This document shows positions 47,623-55,678 of a DNA stretch of 64,000 nucleotides, piece after piece (positions within the stretch are counted from its first letter, which is position 1; every line of letters starts with the position of its first letter). A program made the position numbers and the translations under genes. The notes below the pieces were generated by a model, which saw only the letters and a program-made list of their open reading frames with translations, was not told the origin of the DNA and did not search any database. Source of the DNA: Azospirillum sp. TSH58 (GTDB lineage: Bacteria; Pseudomonadota; Alphaproteobacteria; Azospirillales; Azospirillaceae). The DNA lies in contig NZ_CP022366.1 in NCBI RefSeq assembly GCF_003119115.1, forward strand, positions 219,001 through 283,000, in the 5' to 3' direction.

Positions 47623-47862
47623 ATGGGGTTTGCGCGAATGGCGGCGAACTGGTCGGTGCGGCAACTGGTGTGTCAGGCGCATGGCTGTGAACTGGCCGTG
47701 TCGTGGCGGACCGATGGCCGCTGGACCTGGACCGTGTCGGTGGCCGGGGAGCGCATCGCCGTCGGCATCGCCCAGTCGCAGGAGGGCGCCCAGGACGCCG
47801 CCGCCAACGCGGCGGAGCGCCACGCCCGCGCGGACGGCATCATCCAGCTGACGATGTTCTGA
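47623..47862 (+). CDS. Small hypothetical protein divergent from parA (79 residues)
   Basis: The family is not recognised. It contains HGCELAVSWRTDGRWTWTVS, a second strand and an EGAQDAAANAAERHA helix. The start may be at 47623 or at the ATG 47638. The 164-bp gap to parA holds the divergent promoters. The protein has the same strand-strand-helix outline as those at 12899 and 13738. Confidence 0.55.
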   Translation: MGFARMAANWSVRQLVCQAHGCELAVSWRTDGRWTWTVSVAGERIAVGIAQSQEGAQDAAANAAERHARADGIIQLTMF

Positions 47863-48219
47863 CAGCCGAATCCTCAAAAACCCTCTCGCCGGCGTCGAAT
47901 TGGGCGTATTGCGCCGCAGCATCCGCGTCGATACGGGCGTAGCCCATACAATCCCCAGAAAAAGCGCTTAGCCACAGAGAATAATCCAGTGGGATTTTGC
48001 GCGAACCCATCAGGGTTTGTGTGATTTTCCCGTGCGTCTCCTATTGTTTGTGGACGATCGCAAAGACCGTAGGCCGCGCGTGATCTGCCTAAGACCTTCC
48101 GCGGAGCTTCGACCTTTGACGATCCGACGGCTCTGGCCTCCGGCCAGGGATGCGGGACGGGCGGGGTTCCACGCCTGCCCCGGTTGCGCCCATTCGACCA
48201 ACCACGCGAGAGGTTCGAC
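47863..48219. other. Intergenic region without a recognisable gene
   Basis: This 357-bp region between the small protein gene and the FemAB-like gene is of slightly lower GC content near 47950-48060. I see no gene, convincing repeat or terminator; a promoter for the FemAB-like gene is expected here. Confidence 0.4.
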
Positions 48220-49407
48220 GTGACTTCGCTGGGGAAACGCCAGATTCACACCGACGCATTTGGGGGCGATTGCCTGGACGCTTCACCCGCTGTCGAGATC
48301 GACCGTATGGACCGCGGCGGCTGGTACGCCGTCATGAACGGATTCGACGACGCCAACATCTTCCAGACCTGGGATTTCGGGCGCCTCGCCCATCCCAACC
48401 GCGACCTCAGCCACATCGTGCTGCGCCGGGACGGCCAGCCGGTCGCCGCGGCGCAGTTGCTGGTCCGTCGGGTGCCGGGCATCGGCGGCATCGCGCTGGT
48501 CATGTGGGGGCCGCTGTGGCGTCCCAAGGGCCGCCAAGCCGATCCGGAGGCGTTCCTGGCCATCATGGAGGCGATGAAGGCCGAGTACAGCGTCCGGCGC
48601 GGGCTGTTCCTGCGCGTCCTGCCGCGCGTCGAGGACGGGGCAGGGGAGGGCGCCGGCGCGCTGTCCGCCATGGAGGCGCTGGGCATGCGGCACAGCGACG
48701 CCAAGGCCCCGTACCGCACCTTCATCATGGACCTGACCCGCGACGAGGCGACGATCCACAAGGATCTGTCCCGCCACTGGCGCCGCGGCCTCGCCAAGGC
48801 CGAAGGGGCCGGGCTGGAGATCGTCGAGGGCTCCTCGCCGGAGATTCTCGACGCTATCGACGACCTGTTCATCCAGACGCAGCGCCGCAAGGGCTTCCGC
48901 GCCTTCGACAGCCGCACCCTGACGAAGGTCCACCGCGCCCTGCCCGACGGCATGAAGATGCACGCCGTGATGGCCTCCCACAACGGCGAACCGGTGGCCG
49001 GCGTGGTGGTGTCGCTGCTGGGCGACACGGCGCTGATGCAGAATTCGGCCACCGCGGAGGCCGGACTGCCGCTGAACGCGGCCTTCCTCGTCCATTGGAA
49101 GGCGATGCAATGGGTGAAGGCCAGCGGCGGAAAGCGCTACGACCTGCATGGCGTCAACGCCCAGGCCAACCCCGGCGTCCACCTGTTCAAGCGCGGCTTC
49201 GCCGGCAAGGGGGAGGAGGAGCGGGTGTTCATCGGCACCTTCGAAGCGCCCGGCCCGATGCTCAGCCGGCTTCTCGTCGAAGGCGGCCAGACGGTGCGCA
49301 CGCTGGCCGCGACCTGCACCGCGCAGGCGAGCCAGATGATGGCGATGGCGATGAACAAGGGGCAGGCCGAGCGCGCCGACGCCACCACACCATCCAACCC
49401 GGCGTAA
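48220..49407 (+). CDS. FemAB/GNAT-fold acyltransferase-like protein
   Basis: This protein of about 395 residues resembles the peptidoglycan bridge-forming FemX/GNAT group: an N-terminal half with FQTWDFGRLAHPNRDLSHIV and a C-terminal GNAT fold with PVAGVVVSLLGDTALMQNS, AAFLVHWKAMQWVKASGGKR and YDLHGVNAQANPGVHLFKRG. Proteins of this type add amino acids or acyl groups to cell-envelope targets; the actual acceptor is unknown. I chose the GTG at 48220 because a GAGAGG site lies six bases upstream; an in-frame TTG at 48184 is less likely. A strong terminator follows. Confidence 0.75.
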   Translation: MTSLGKRQIHTDAFGGDCLDASPAVEIDRMDRGGWYAVMNGFDDANIFQTWDFGRLAHPNRDLSHIVLRRDGQPVAAAQLLVRRVPGIGGIALVMWGPLWRPKGRQADPEAFLAIMEAMKAEYSVRRGLFLRVLPRVEDGAGEGAGALSAMEALGMRHSDAKAPYRTFIMDLTRDEATIHKDLSRHWRRGLAKAEGAGLEIVEGSSPEILDAIDDLFIQTQRRKGFRAFDSRTLTKVHRALPDGMKMHAVMASHNGEPVAGVVVSLLGDTALMQNSATAEAGLPLNAAFLVHWKAMQWVKASGGKRYDLHGVNAQANPGVHLFKRGFAGKGEEERVFIGTFEAPGPMLSRLLVEGGQTVRTLAATCTAQASQMMAMAMNKGQAERADATTPSNPA

Positions 49408-49421
49408 ATATCGGACACGCA

Positions 49422-49454
49422 AAACGCCCGGTCCATGGTCTGGACCGGGCGTTT
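49422..49454. terminator. Bidirectional terminator between convergent genes
   Basis: AAACGCCCGGTCCA-TGGTC-TGGACCGGGCGTTT is a perfect 14-bp stem flanked by A-rich and T-rich ends (AAAA before, CGTTTG after). It ends the FemAB-like gene on the plus strand and the 65-residue gene on the minus strand. Confidence 0.8.
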
Positions 49455-49478
49455 CGTTTGCGTGTCACCGGATAAGCG

Positions 49479-49676
49479 TCACTGGGTGCGTGCGATCACC
49501 GGCACGCCGTCCAGATCCTTGGGAAGATCGTCGGGGATGCCCGACGCGAAATTGACCGCGATGGCGTAGTCGTCGGACAGCTTCGTGACTTCGGCGCGGG
49601 TCATACCGGGGTACCCGCTGAGGATCGCCAGATAACGGTCACGGGCGGCTTCGGCAGCCTCTTTCGGCACGGGCAT
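49479..49676 (-). CDS. Small hypothetical protein (65 residues)
   Basis: Acidic, helical, soluble: MPVPKEAAEAARDRYLAILS, then GYPGMTRAEVTKLSDDYAIA. The ATG at 49676 has an ideal GGGAGG site; in-frame ATGs at 49706 and 49712 are weaker. The family is not recognised. It shares the bidirectional terminator with the convergent acyltransferase-like gene. Confidence 0.6.
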   Translation of the reverse strand: MPVPKEAAEAARDRYLAILSGYPGMTRAEVTKLSDDYAIAVNFASGIPDDLPKDLDGVPVIARTQ

Positions 49677-49773
49677 ACTGACCTCCCTTTCGTCATAGGA
49701 TGCCATAATCATTTATGGATTGTTGGCCCCATAAACAATACCCCGATGCGACCGTTTACCGCAAATCCGCCGC

Positions 49774-50442
49774 TCAGAGTCGTTGGGCGAGCCCGTGCAG
49801 GTCGCCGACCACCGTCACGTCGGGCGGGAAGGGGTTCGGCAGCCCTTCCGACACCACGCCGACGAAGCCCATGCCGGCCTTGCGGGCGGCTTCCAGCTCG
49901 GTCAGGGAATCGCCGATGGCGAGCGACCGCGCCGGGTCGTGCCCGCCCTCCGCGACGATGCGCGCGAAGACCTCCGCCTTCACGTTGGGGGAGCCGGTGA
50001 TGCTGAGGAAATGCCGCTCCAGCCCCTTGGCGCGCACGGTGCCCATCAGCACCTCGTGCGGCGTGCCCGAGACGAGGTGGCAGGGCGTGCCGTCCAACTG
50101 GTCCAGCACCGTCTCCGCGCCGGCGATCAGCGCGCAGTCGGGAACGCGCGGATCGACGATCTCGGCGTAGCGGCGGGCCAGATCGTCGATCTCCGCCGGG
50201 CCGGGGTCGCGCCCGAACATCTCCCGCTCCAGGATCGCCAGCATCTTGAACCGGCTGAGGCCGCCGTTGCGCCAGATCGTCTGGCGCATCCGCTCCTCCG
50301 TCTCCGCATCGTCGATGCCGTAGAGGATGGCGAAACCGCCGTTCTTGGTGGGCACGGAGTCGATGATGACGCCGTCGAAATCGAAGATCACGACCTCCGG
50401 GTCCAACCGGTCGGGTGTCTGAAGCATTGCGCCGTCTCGCAT
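49774..50442 (-). CDS. HAD-superfamily phosphatase
   Basis: This 222-residue hydrolase has motif I VVIFDFDGVIIDSVPT (nucleophile Asp), motif II HLVSGTPHEVL, a Lys in SPNVKAEVFARIV and motif IV LAIGDSLTELEAAR. A helical cap between motifs I and II resembles phosphoglycolate phosphatase and beta-phosphoglucomutase. The substrate cannot be told. An alternative start is the ATG at 50427. Confidence 0.83.
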   Translation of the reverse strand: MRDGAMLQTPDRLDPEVVIFDFDGVIIDSVPTKNGGFAILYGIDDAETEERMRQTIWRNGGLSRFKMLAILEREMFGRDPGPAEIDDLARRYAEIVDPRVPDCALIAGAETVLDQLDGTPCHLVSGTPHEVLMGTVRAKGLERHFLSITGSPNVKAEVFARIVAEGGHDPARSLAIGDSLTELEAARKAGMGFVGVVSEGLPNPFPPDVTVVGDLHGLAQRL

Positions 50443-50705
50443 CGTTGTGGTGGCCCCGCACGGAACAAGGGCGGGTGCCGGAAAAGGCGTCGGGGGATCG
50501 TACAGGAAATCCCCCGTGCCTCAACGGTTCGGGCGGAAGAAAAGGCCTTTCGGAAAAGCTGTCCCACAGTGTGGCGCAGGCCACAGCGGGGGAGGGCGGC
50601 GGGGCGTAGGGTCTGGTCATCGGACAGGCCGGGGCCAGACGCAGACGGAACCGGCAGCCAACTCCCCCAGACACCAACTCCTCAGACACCGGAAGGAACC
50701 ATACC

Positions 50706-51245
50706 ATGCGCCGCACCACCCTGATCGCCGCCGCCGCCGTCCTGCTCTGCTCCACCGCCTCCTTTGGCCCGGCCTTCGCCGGCGACCTGATGACCGGCGG
50801 CATCCCGCTCGGCAACGCCAGCAACCTGGGGGTCATCTCCAACACCGCCGCGGGCATCCAGAACAAGGCGCAGCAGCAGGTGATGGGCGTCCAGGCGGGC
50901 GGCGGGCTGGCCGGGCCCTTCGGCACCGCCTCCAACCTGGGCAACGTCTCCAACCTCGCCGCCGGCGTCGGCAACACCGCCAAGCAGCAGGTCTTCGGCC
51001 TGCAGACCGGTGGCGGGATGGGCGGCGGGGTGAAGGCGCCCTTCGCCCTGGGCGGCTTCAACAGCAACGCCGGCACCGTCAGCAACAGCGCGGTCGGCAT
51101 CGGCAACACCGCCCAGCAGCAGGTCAAGGCCATGCAGTTCGGCGCGCCGGGCGCCCTGTTCAACCAGAACCTCGGCACCGTCTCCAACCTCTCCGCCGGC
51201 ATCGGCAACAAGGCCCAGCAGCAGGTCACCGGCATCCAGAAGTAA
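50706..51245 (+). CDS. Secreted curlin-like tandem-repeat protein
   Basis: This 179-residue protein has a signal peptide (cleavage near AFA-GDLM) and no cysteine in the mature part. It contains four repeats of about 23-40 residues with the core SN-x-x-AGIGN-x-AQQQV-x-x-x-Q (examples VSNLAAGVGNTAKQQVFGLQ and VSNLSAGIGNKAQQQVTGIQ), separated by glycine-rich linkers. The regular Asn/Gln and GN-x-A spacing recalls curlin and other amyloid repeats, so it may form surface fibres. GGAAGGAA precedes the ATG; a terminator follows. Confidence 0.8.
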   Translation: MRRTTLIAAAAVLLCSTASFGPAFAGDLMTGGIPLGNASNLGVISNTAAGIQNKAQQQVMGVQAGGGLAGPFGTASNLGNVSNLAAGVGNTAKQQVFGLQTGGGMGGGVKAPFALGGFNSNAGTVSNSAVGIGNTAQQQVKAMQFGAPGALFNQNLGTVSNLSAGIGNKAQQQVTGIQK

Positions 51246-51283
51246 GGCTCCCCCGCTTCGCATCCCTCCCTCCCCGAACCTCG

Positions 51284-51314
51284 CGGCCGGCAGACCTCTG
51301 CCGGCCGTCTTTTT
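51284..51314 (+). terminator. Rho-independent terminator after the repeat-protein gene
   Basis: CGGCCGGCAGA-CC-TCTGCCGGCCG is a perfect 11-bp stem followed by TCTTTTT. Confidence 0.85.
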
Positions 51315-51388
51315 GCGTGGCGCAGGAAACGGGTGGCCCGCCGTCGAAGCATCCGCGACGATCACGGCAGCAGGACCGGGAGGACACC

Positions 51389-51628
51389 ATGGACGAGGAT
51401 GCCCTGGACGAAGACATGATGTGGAGGGCGGTGATGCGCCGGGACGGTGACGGACGCTTCGTCTATGCGGTGCGCACCACCGGCGTCTATTGCCGGCCGT
51501 CCTGCCCATCGCGACGGGCCAAGCGGGAGAACGTCGCGTTCCACCCGGACGCCGCGGCGGCGGAGGCGGCGGGCTTCCGCCCCTGCAAGCGCTGCCGCCC
51601 CGACGCTCCGCCATCCGCGCTCACATGA
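51389..51628 (+). CDS. Stand-alone Ada-type metal-binding domain protein
   Basis: This 79-residue protein consists only of the N-terminal zinc domain of Ada, the methyl-phosphotriester repair sensor. The four zinc cysteines lie at 35, 39, 66 and 69 (VYCRPSCPSRR and FRPCKRCRPD), the same spacing as Ada Cys38, 42, 69 and 72. The AraC-type DNA-binding and methyltransferase parts are absent, although the ORF is complete and has a good GGGAGGAC site. It could sense phosphotriester damage or be a remnant. Its 3' end overlaps the convergent yeiH-like gene by eight bases. Confidence 0.82.
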   Translation: MDEDALDEDMMWRAVMRRDGDGRFVYAVRTTGVYCRPSCPSRRAKRENVAFHPDAAAAEAAGFRPCKRCRPDAPPSALT

Positions 51629-52682
51629 TCCCGAGCAGGCGGATCAACCCCAGACCGATGGCGCCCAGCGCCGCCAGCGACAGAACCACCGCCGCGGTGA
51701 CGCGCAAGCCCGCCCGCGACAGCATCCGGACATCCACCCCGAGCCCCAAGGCGGCCATCGACAGCACCGTCAGGATGCCCGCCGCGGTCTGGCTGGCCGC
51801 CAGGGCGGCGTCCGGGATCAGCCCCGCCGCCCGCAGCCCGGCCAGAGCCAGGAAGCCCAGGATGAACCAGGGCACCAGCCGGCGCAGGGGCGGACGGACC
51901 TTGGCGCCCCCTTCCTTGGCGTCCTTCCGGGCCGCCCCCTCCGGCTTCGCCATCAGGGCCAGCGCCACCACCACCGGCCCCAGCATCAGCACGCGCAGCA
52001 GCTTCACCAGCGTCCCGATTTGGACGCTCAGCGCGCCGACCGGCGCGGTCGCCGCCAGGATCTGCGGCACCGCGTAGACGGTCAGCCCGGCGAACACCCC
52101 GTACTGCATGGGGCTGAGCCCGAGCAGCGGCACCAGCAGCGGCAGGCCCAGCACCACCAGAACGCCCAGCACCGCCGTGAAGGCGATAGCCGCGGCCACA
52201 TCGTCGCCGTGCGCCCCGATCACCGGCGCGGTGGCCGCGATGGCCGAGTTGCCGCAGATGGAGTTGCCGCAGGCGACCAGCACCGCCATGCGCGGCGGCA
52301 GGCCGAGCAGGCGCCCGATGCCGTAGCTGACCGCCAGGGCCAGGGCGACCACCCCGGCGATCCCCGCCACCAGCCCCGGCCCGGCCGCCAGGATCGTGTC
52401 CGGGTCGATGGAGGCGCCCAGCAACACCACCGCGACCTCCAGCAGGGTCTTGGCGCTGAAGTCCGTTCCCGCCTTCCAGCGCCGCCCCGGCGCCCAGAGG
52501 CTGCGCAAGGCCACCCCGATCAGGATCGCCAGGACCAGCGCCTCCAGCCAGGCCTGCCCGAAGATCCGCACTTCCAGGCTTTGCAGAGCCAGCGCCGCGC
52601 CGCTCACGCCGGAGCAGAGCAGAATCCCCGGCAACAGGGCGTCCAAGGACCGGCGGGGCGATGAAAGAGCAGGGGTCGGCAT
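51621..52682 (-). CDS. YeiH-family putative sulfate/anion exporter
   Basis: This 353-residue protein has about ten membrane segments and the UPF0324 signature VACGNSICGNSAIAATAPVI near residue 140. Members are annotated as putative sulfate exporters, and some sit in taurine and sulfonate gene clusters. A LysR gene is divergent at 52796. It could export sulfate or sulfite made by the Xsc-Soe pathway, but no direct link is visible. Confidence 0.83.
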   Translation of the reverse strand: MPTPALSSPRRSLDALLPGILLCSGVSGAALALQSLEVRIFGQAWLEALVLAILIGVALRSLWAPGRRWKAGTDFSAKTLLEVAVVLLGASIDPDTILAAGPGLVAGIAGVVALALAVSYGIGRLLGLPPRMAVLVACGNSICGNSAIAATAPVIGAHGDDVAAAIAFTAVLGVLVVLGLPLLVPLLGLSPMQYGVFAGLTVYAVPQILAATAPVGALSVQIGTLVKLLRVLMLGPVVVALALMAKPEGAARKDAKEGGAKVRPPLRRLVPWFILGFLALAGLRAAGLIPDAALAASQTAAGILTVLSMAALGLGVDVRMLSRAGLRVTAAVVLSLAALGAIGLGLIRLLGIM

Positions 52683-52795
52683 GGCGTCCTCGAATTCCGA
52701 TGCCGGGAAGCTGCGCCCTCTGGACCGTTCGTACCAACGGATTATACTGGATGAATCATTCGGATTTATCGAACGATTGACAGGCAGGGGACCGG

Positions 52796-53677
52796 ATGAC
52801 TCTCGAACAGCTCCGCATCTTCGTGGCGGTCGCCACGCAGGAGCATGTGACGCGGGCGGCGGCCTCCCTGAATCTGACGCAGTCCGCGGTCAGCGCCGCG
52901 GTCTCCAGCCTGGAGGCGCGGCACGCCGTCCGCCTGTTCGACCGGGTGGGCCGCCGCATCGAGCTGACGGAGGCCGGTCGCCTGTTCCTGGACGAGGCCG
53001 CCGCGGTGCTGGCCCGCGCCGAGGCGGCGGAGCGCATGCTGGCCGACCTGTCGGCGCTGAAGCGCGGGCGCATCGCCATCCACGCCAGCCAGACCATCAC
53101 CGGCTATTGGCTGCCCGAACGGCTCGTGGCGTTCCACCGGCGCCATCCGGACGTCGACGTCGCGGTGAAGGCCGCCAACACCGCCCAGGTCGCCAGGGCC
53201 GTGCTGGACGGCGCCGCCGACCTCGGGCTGGTGGAAGGGGAGGTGACGGACCCGCTGCTCGAACAGGACCGTCTGCCCGGCGACCGCCTGCTGCTGCTGG
53301 TTGGCGACGGTCACCCCTGGCGCGGGCGGAGCGACCTGCCGGCGGCGGACCTGCACCGTTCCCCCTGGGTCCTGCGCGAAGCCGGGTCGGGCACCCGCTC
53401 CGAGTTCGAGGAGGCGGTGCGCGGGCAGGGCGGGGCGCCGGAGGACTTGCCGGTGGCGCTTGAGCTGCCGTCGAACGAGGCGGTTCTGTCGGCGGTCACG
53501 GCCGGGGCGGGGGCCACCGCCCTGTCCGATCTGGTGGCGCGCGGCGCGCTGGCGGCCGGGCACCTGCACCGCGTGCCCTTTCCGCTGCCCGAGCGGCCCT
53601 TCCGCCTGCTGCGCCACCGCGAGCGCGGCTTGAGCCACGCCGCCCGGACCTTCCGCGCTCTTCTGCTGGGGGAATAG
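52796..53677 (+). CDS. LysR-family transcriptional regulator, YeiE-like
   Basis: This 293-residue protein has the winged helix QLRIFVAVATQEHVTRAAAS with LNLTQSAVSAAVSSLEARHA, and an effector domain with GRIAIHASQTITGYWLPERL and SNEAVLSAVTAGAGATALSD. It is divergent from the yeiH-like gene across 113 bp, the same arrangement as yeiE-yeiH in enterobacteria, where YeiE responds to sulfite (from memory). It probably controls the exporter. Confidence 0.87.
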   Translation: MTLEQLRIFVAVATQEHVTRAAASLNLTQSAVSAAVSSLEARHAVRLFDRVGRRIELTEAGRLFLDEAAAVLARAEAAERMLADLSALKRGRIAIHASQTITGYWLPERLVAFHRRHPDVDVAVKAANTAQVARAVLDGAADLGLVEGEVTDPLLEQDRLPGDRLLLLVGDGHPWRGRSDLPAADLHRSPWVLREAGSGTRSEFEEAVRGQGGAPEDLPVALELPSNEAVLSAVTAGAGATALSDLVARGALAAGHLHRVPFPLPERPFRLLRHRERGLSHAARTFRALLLGE

Positions 53678-53692
53678 GGCAGGGGAGGGGGC

Positions 53693-54655
53693 TCAGACCA
53701 CCTCGTCGAACTCGACCCTGGGAATGTCGATCCAGCCCTCCGGCTCGCCGGCGTCCTTGCGCCAGAAGATGACCGGCAGGTCGGCGTTCAGCACGCGGGC
53801 GATGGAGGCGCCGCGGGCCGTCATCAGCTCCTTGTACTCCGCGGCCTCGACGATGCGCACGCCGTAGCCGGGGATGCGGTCGGCCTGCAGCACAGGGCCG
53901 AGCGCGTTCTTGAACTTGCGCAGGTCGTTGTCGGAGCCGACCCGCTTGCGCAGCGGCTCCAGCGCCATCCAGAAGGCGTTGCCGTGGCCCAGATGGGCGC
54001 GGGCGATCTCGTAGAGCCGCTTCTCGATCGGCTTCAGCGCGAAGTAGTCTTCCGAATAGGTCAGCAGGTTGTTGCCCAGCGCGGCGCGCACCACCCAGTT
54101 CGACAGGACCAGGGTCAGGCCGCGGACCTGCCGCTCGCCGTCCTTCTTGCCGCGGCGGTACAGCAGCTTGTAGTCGGAGATCCAGGAGAAGGCGCCGCTT
54201 TCGCCCTCGCCCCCGGCCTCCAGGTTGGTCTTGATCTGCGTGCCCTGCAGCCGCTCCAGCGCCCCTTCGATCTTGTCGTAGGCGCTGCCCCCGGCGGTCT
54301 TGCCGACGATGCGCTGGAGGTCGCTGGTGGTGAAGTGCAGCTTGCCCACCTCCGGCCCCATCTTGCCCTCGGCCATCTTCTCGCGCAGGAGCGAGACGGC
54401 GTAGATCAGCACCGACTTGTCCCAGATCGTCGCGACGCCGACGTCGCGCGGGGCGCGCACCTCGATCTTCACCTTGCCGTCGTCGTAGGTGGGAAGGCTT
54501 TCCACCTTGTCCTTGGACAGGCCGAACAGCGAATAGGCCATCAGGGCCCGGTCGTTGTTCACGTCGCCGCGCAGCGGCGAATCCAGCCGCAGCGCCAGCT
54601 GGACCGGACGGTCCAGCAGTTCGGCGTTTTCCTTGTCGGTCTTGTGGTCGTCCAT
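53693..54655 (-). CDS. repA: Plasmid replication initiator RepA (RPA family)
   Basis: This 320-residue initiator is of the RPA type found on alphaproteobacterial plasmids: DRPVQLALRLDSPLRGDVNN, DKSVLIYAVSLLREKMAEGK, FALKPIEKRLYEIARAHLGH and FKNALGPVLQADRIPGYGVR. I chose the ATG at 54655 with a GGGGAGA site. A longer open frame reaches 54982 but lies in the iteron array and is non-coding. It would bind the iterons at 54741-55187 to start replication. Confidence 0.88.
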   Translation of the reverse strand: MDDHKTDKENAELLDRPVQLALRLDSPLRGDVNNDRALMAYSLFGLSKDKVESLPTYDDGKVKIEVRAPRDVGVATIWDKSVLIYAVSLLREKMAEGKMGPEVGKLHFTTSDLQRIVGKTAGGSAYDKIEGALERLQGTQIKTNLEAGGEGESGAFSWISDYKLLYRRGKKDGERQVRGLTLVLSNWVVRAALGNNLLTYSEDYFALKPIEKRLYEIARAHLGHGNAFWMALEPLRKRVGSDNDLRKFKNALGPVLQADRIPGYGVRIVEAAEYKELMTARGASIARVLNADLPVIFWRKDAGEPEGWIDIPRVEFDEVV

Positions 54656-54740
54656 GCACCCAGTCTCCCCGGCCGCGCCGCTGGCGGTTACGGTCATGAT
54701 TCCCGATACGCCCCGCATGTTCCACGACGCAGGCGCCAAC

Positions 54741-55187
54741 GTCGCCATTCTGCCGAAAGATTCCTCACCGGCCGGAAACGACGCTGTGACCGTACGGGCG
54801 GATGTCGCCGTTCTGCCAGTTTCCCCGGACGCTGTGCCCCGCTGGAGGGTCTCCCTGCCGAAAGCGTCCGCGTTCTGACGGTCCGGACTCCCGACAAGCC
54901 GCAAAATGGCGCTGAAAGGCTTGGATTCCCTGACTCTTTCCGGAATCCCGAGGGTCCAAAGGCCGCCGCGGAGGGAGCACATTGGCAGAACGGCGACACT
55001 CGGTTGCGCGAGTCGGAGTCCGATTCTCGGCCGATTCCCGGAGTCACCGATGGGCCACAGACCAGATTATTCGGCAGAACGGCGACATCCGGCGGAGTCC
55101 GACGCTCCGGCGCGCCGCCCCGTGCGCTGGAATCTTTCGGCAGAACGGCGACGTTTTCCGCCCGGTTTCTCGGCAGAACGGCGACAC
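54741..55187. other. Origin region with six iterons of the form CTTTCGGCAGAACGGCGACA
   Basis: Direct copies of the core TCGGCAGAACGGCGACA start at 54982, 55071, 55134 and 55170 (bases flanking the core vary). Inverted copies lie at 54741-54759 and 54803-54822. A half copy CTGCCGAAAGCG is at 54854. The array begins about 90 bp upstream of repA, as expected for an iteron-type oriV. AT-rich tandem repeats follow at 55361-55400. Confidence 0.8.
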
Positions 55188-55360
55188 CCGGACGTCGTCC
55201 GCCACCGCTCCATGGGGCTCAAAGCCTTGATTCCACTGACTCCATGCTCCCGCATCGGCGCAACCGGAGCGATTCCGACGCACGTATTTGAATCGTGGAC
55301 AGCCTGTCGGGGCCACGACAACATCTTGCGTAACGGGCTCACCAAAGCCCGAACCGATAG

Positions 55361-55400
55361 CTTTTGGGCCGGGATTTTTGGGCCAGGATTTTTGGCTGGC
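55361..55400. repeat. AT-containing tandem repeat near the origin
   Basis: GGGCCGGGATTTTT and GGGCCAGGATTTTT lie head to tail (55366-55393) and are followed by a third, partial GGCTGG unit. Each contains a T5 run, unusual in this GC-rich region, so it may be part of the strand-opening element of the origin. Confidence 0.45.
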
Positions 55401-55465
55401 GGTCCCGAACCGCCGCGACACGCCGAAGGGGACGACGATGACGTAAAGGAGGAGACGACCTCCGG

Positions 55466-55500
55466 AAACACAAAGGGCACAGGTTTGGCGACCTGTGCCC
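55466..55500 (-). terminator. Strong hairpin upstream of the origin, minus-strand terminator-like
   Basis: GGGCACAGGT-TTGGCG-ACCTGTGCCC is a perfect 10-bp stem at 55475-55500. Read on the minus strand it is followed by TTTGTGTTT. It would stop transcripts entering the iteron region from the dnaT side, or end a short antisense transcript. Confidence 0.5.
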
Positions 55501-55603
55501 TCGTGCACACCGAAGTGTCGAAAACCGATGGAAGACCGGGAGAACCGGACCCCGCATCAGCGGTTTGGCGACTTCATGATGCCAGGGCAGGTTCGGAAAA
55601 CCA

Positions 55604-55624
55604 AGTGGAATCGCGGATTCCACT
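55604..55624. other. Hairpin in the leader of the DnaT-like gene
   Basis: AGTGGAATC-GCG-GATTCCACT is a perfect 9-bp stem with a three-base loop, 55 bp before the dnaT-like start codon. The preceding GGTTTGGCGAC (55562-55572) repeats a segment of the hairpin at 55475-55500. Confidence 0.45.
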
Positions 55625-55678
55625 GACGCTCCCGCTTTGTCTTCCGCCGGGATCGAAGCGCTGGATCATGGGAAGACA

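Noticed and set aside
54656..54982. N-terminal extension of RepA
   Set aside because: The extra frame lies across inverted iterons and has no similarity to initiators; the ATG at 54655 has a good ribosome site.
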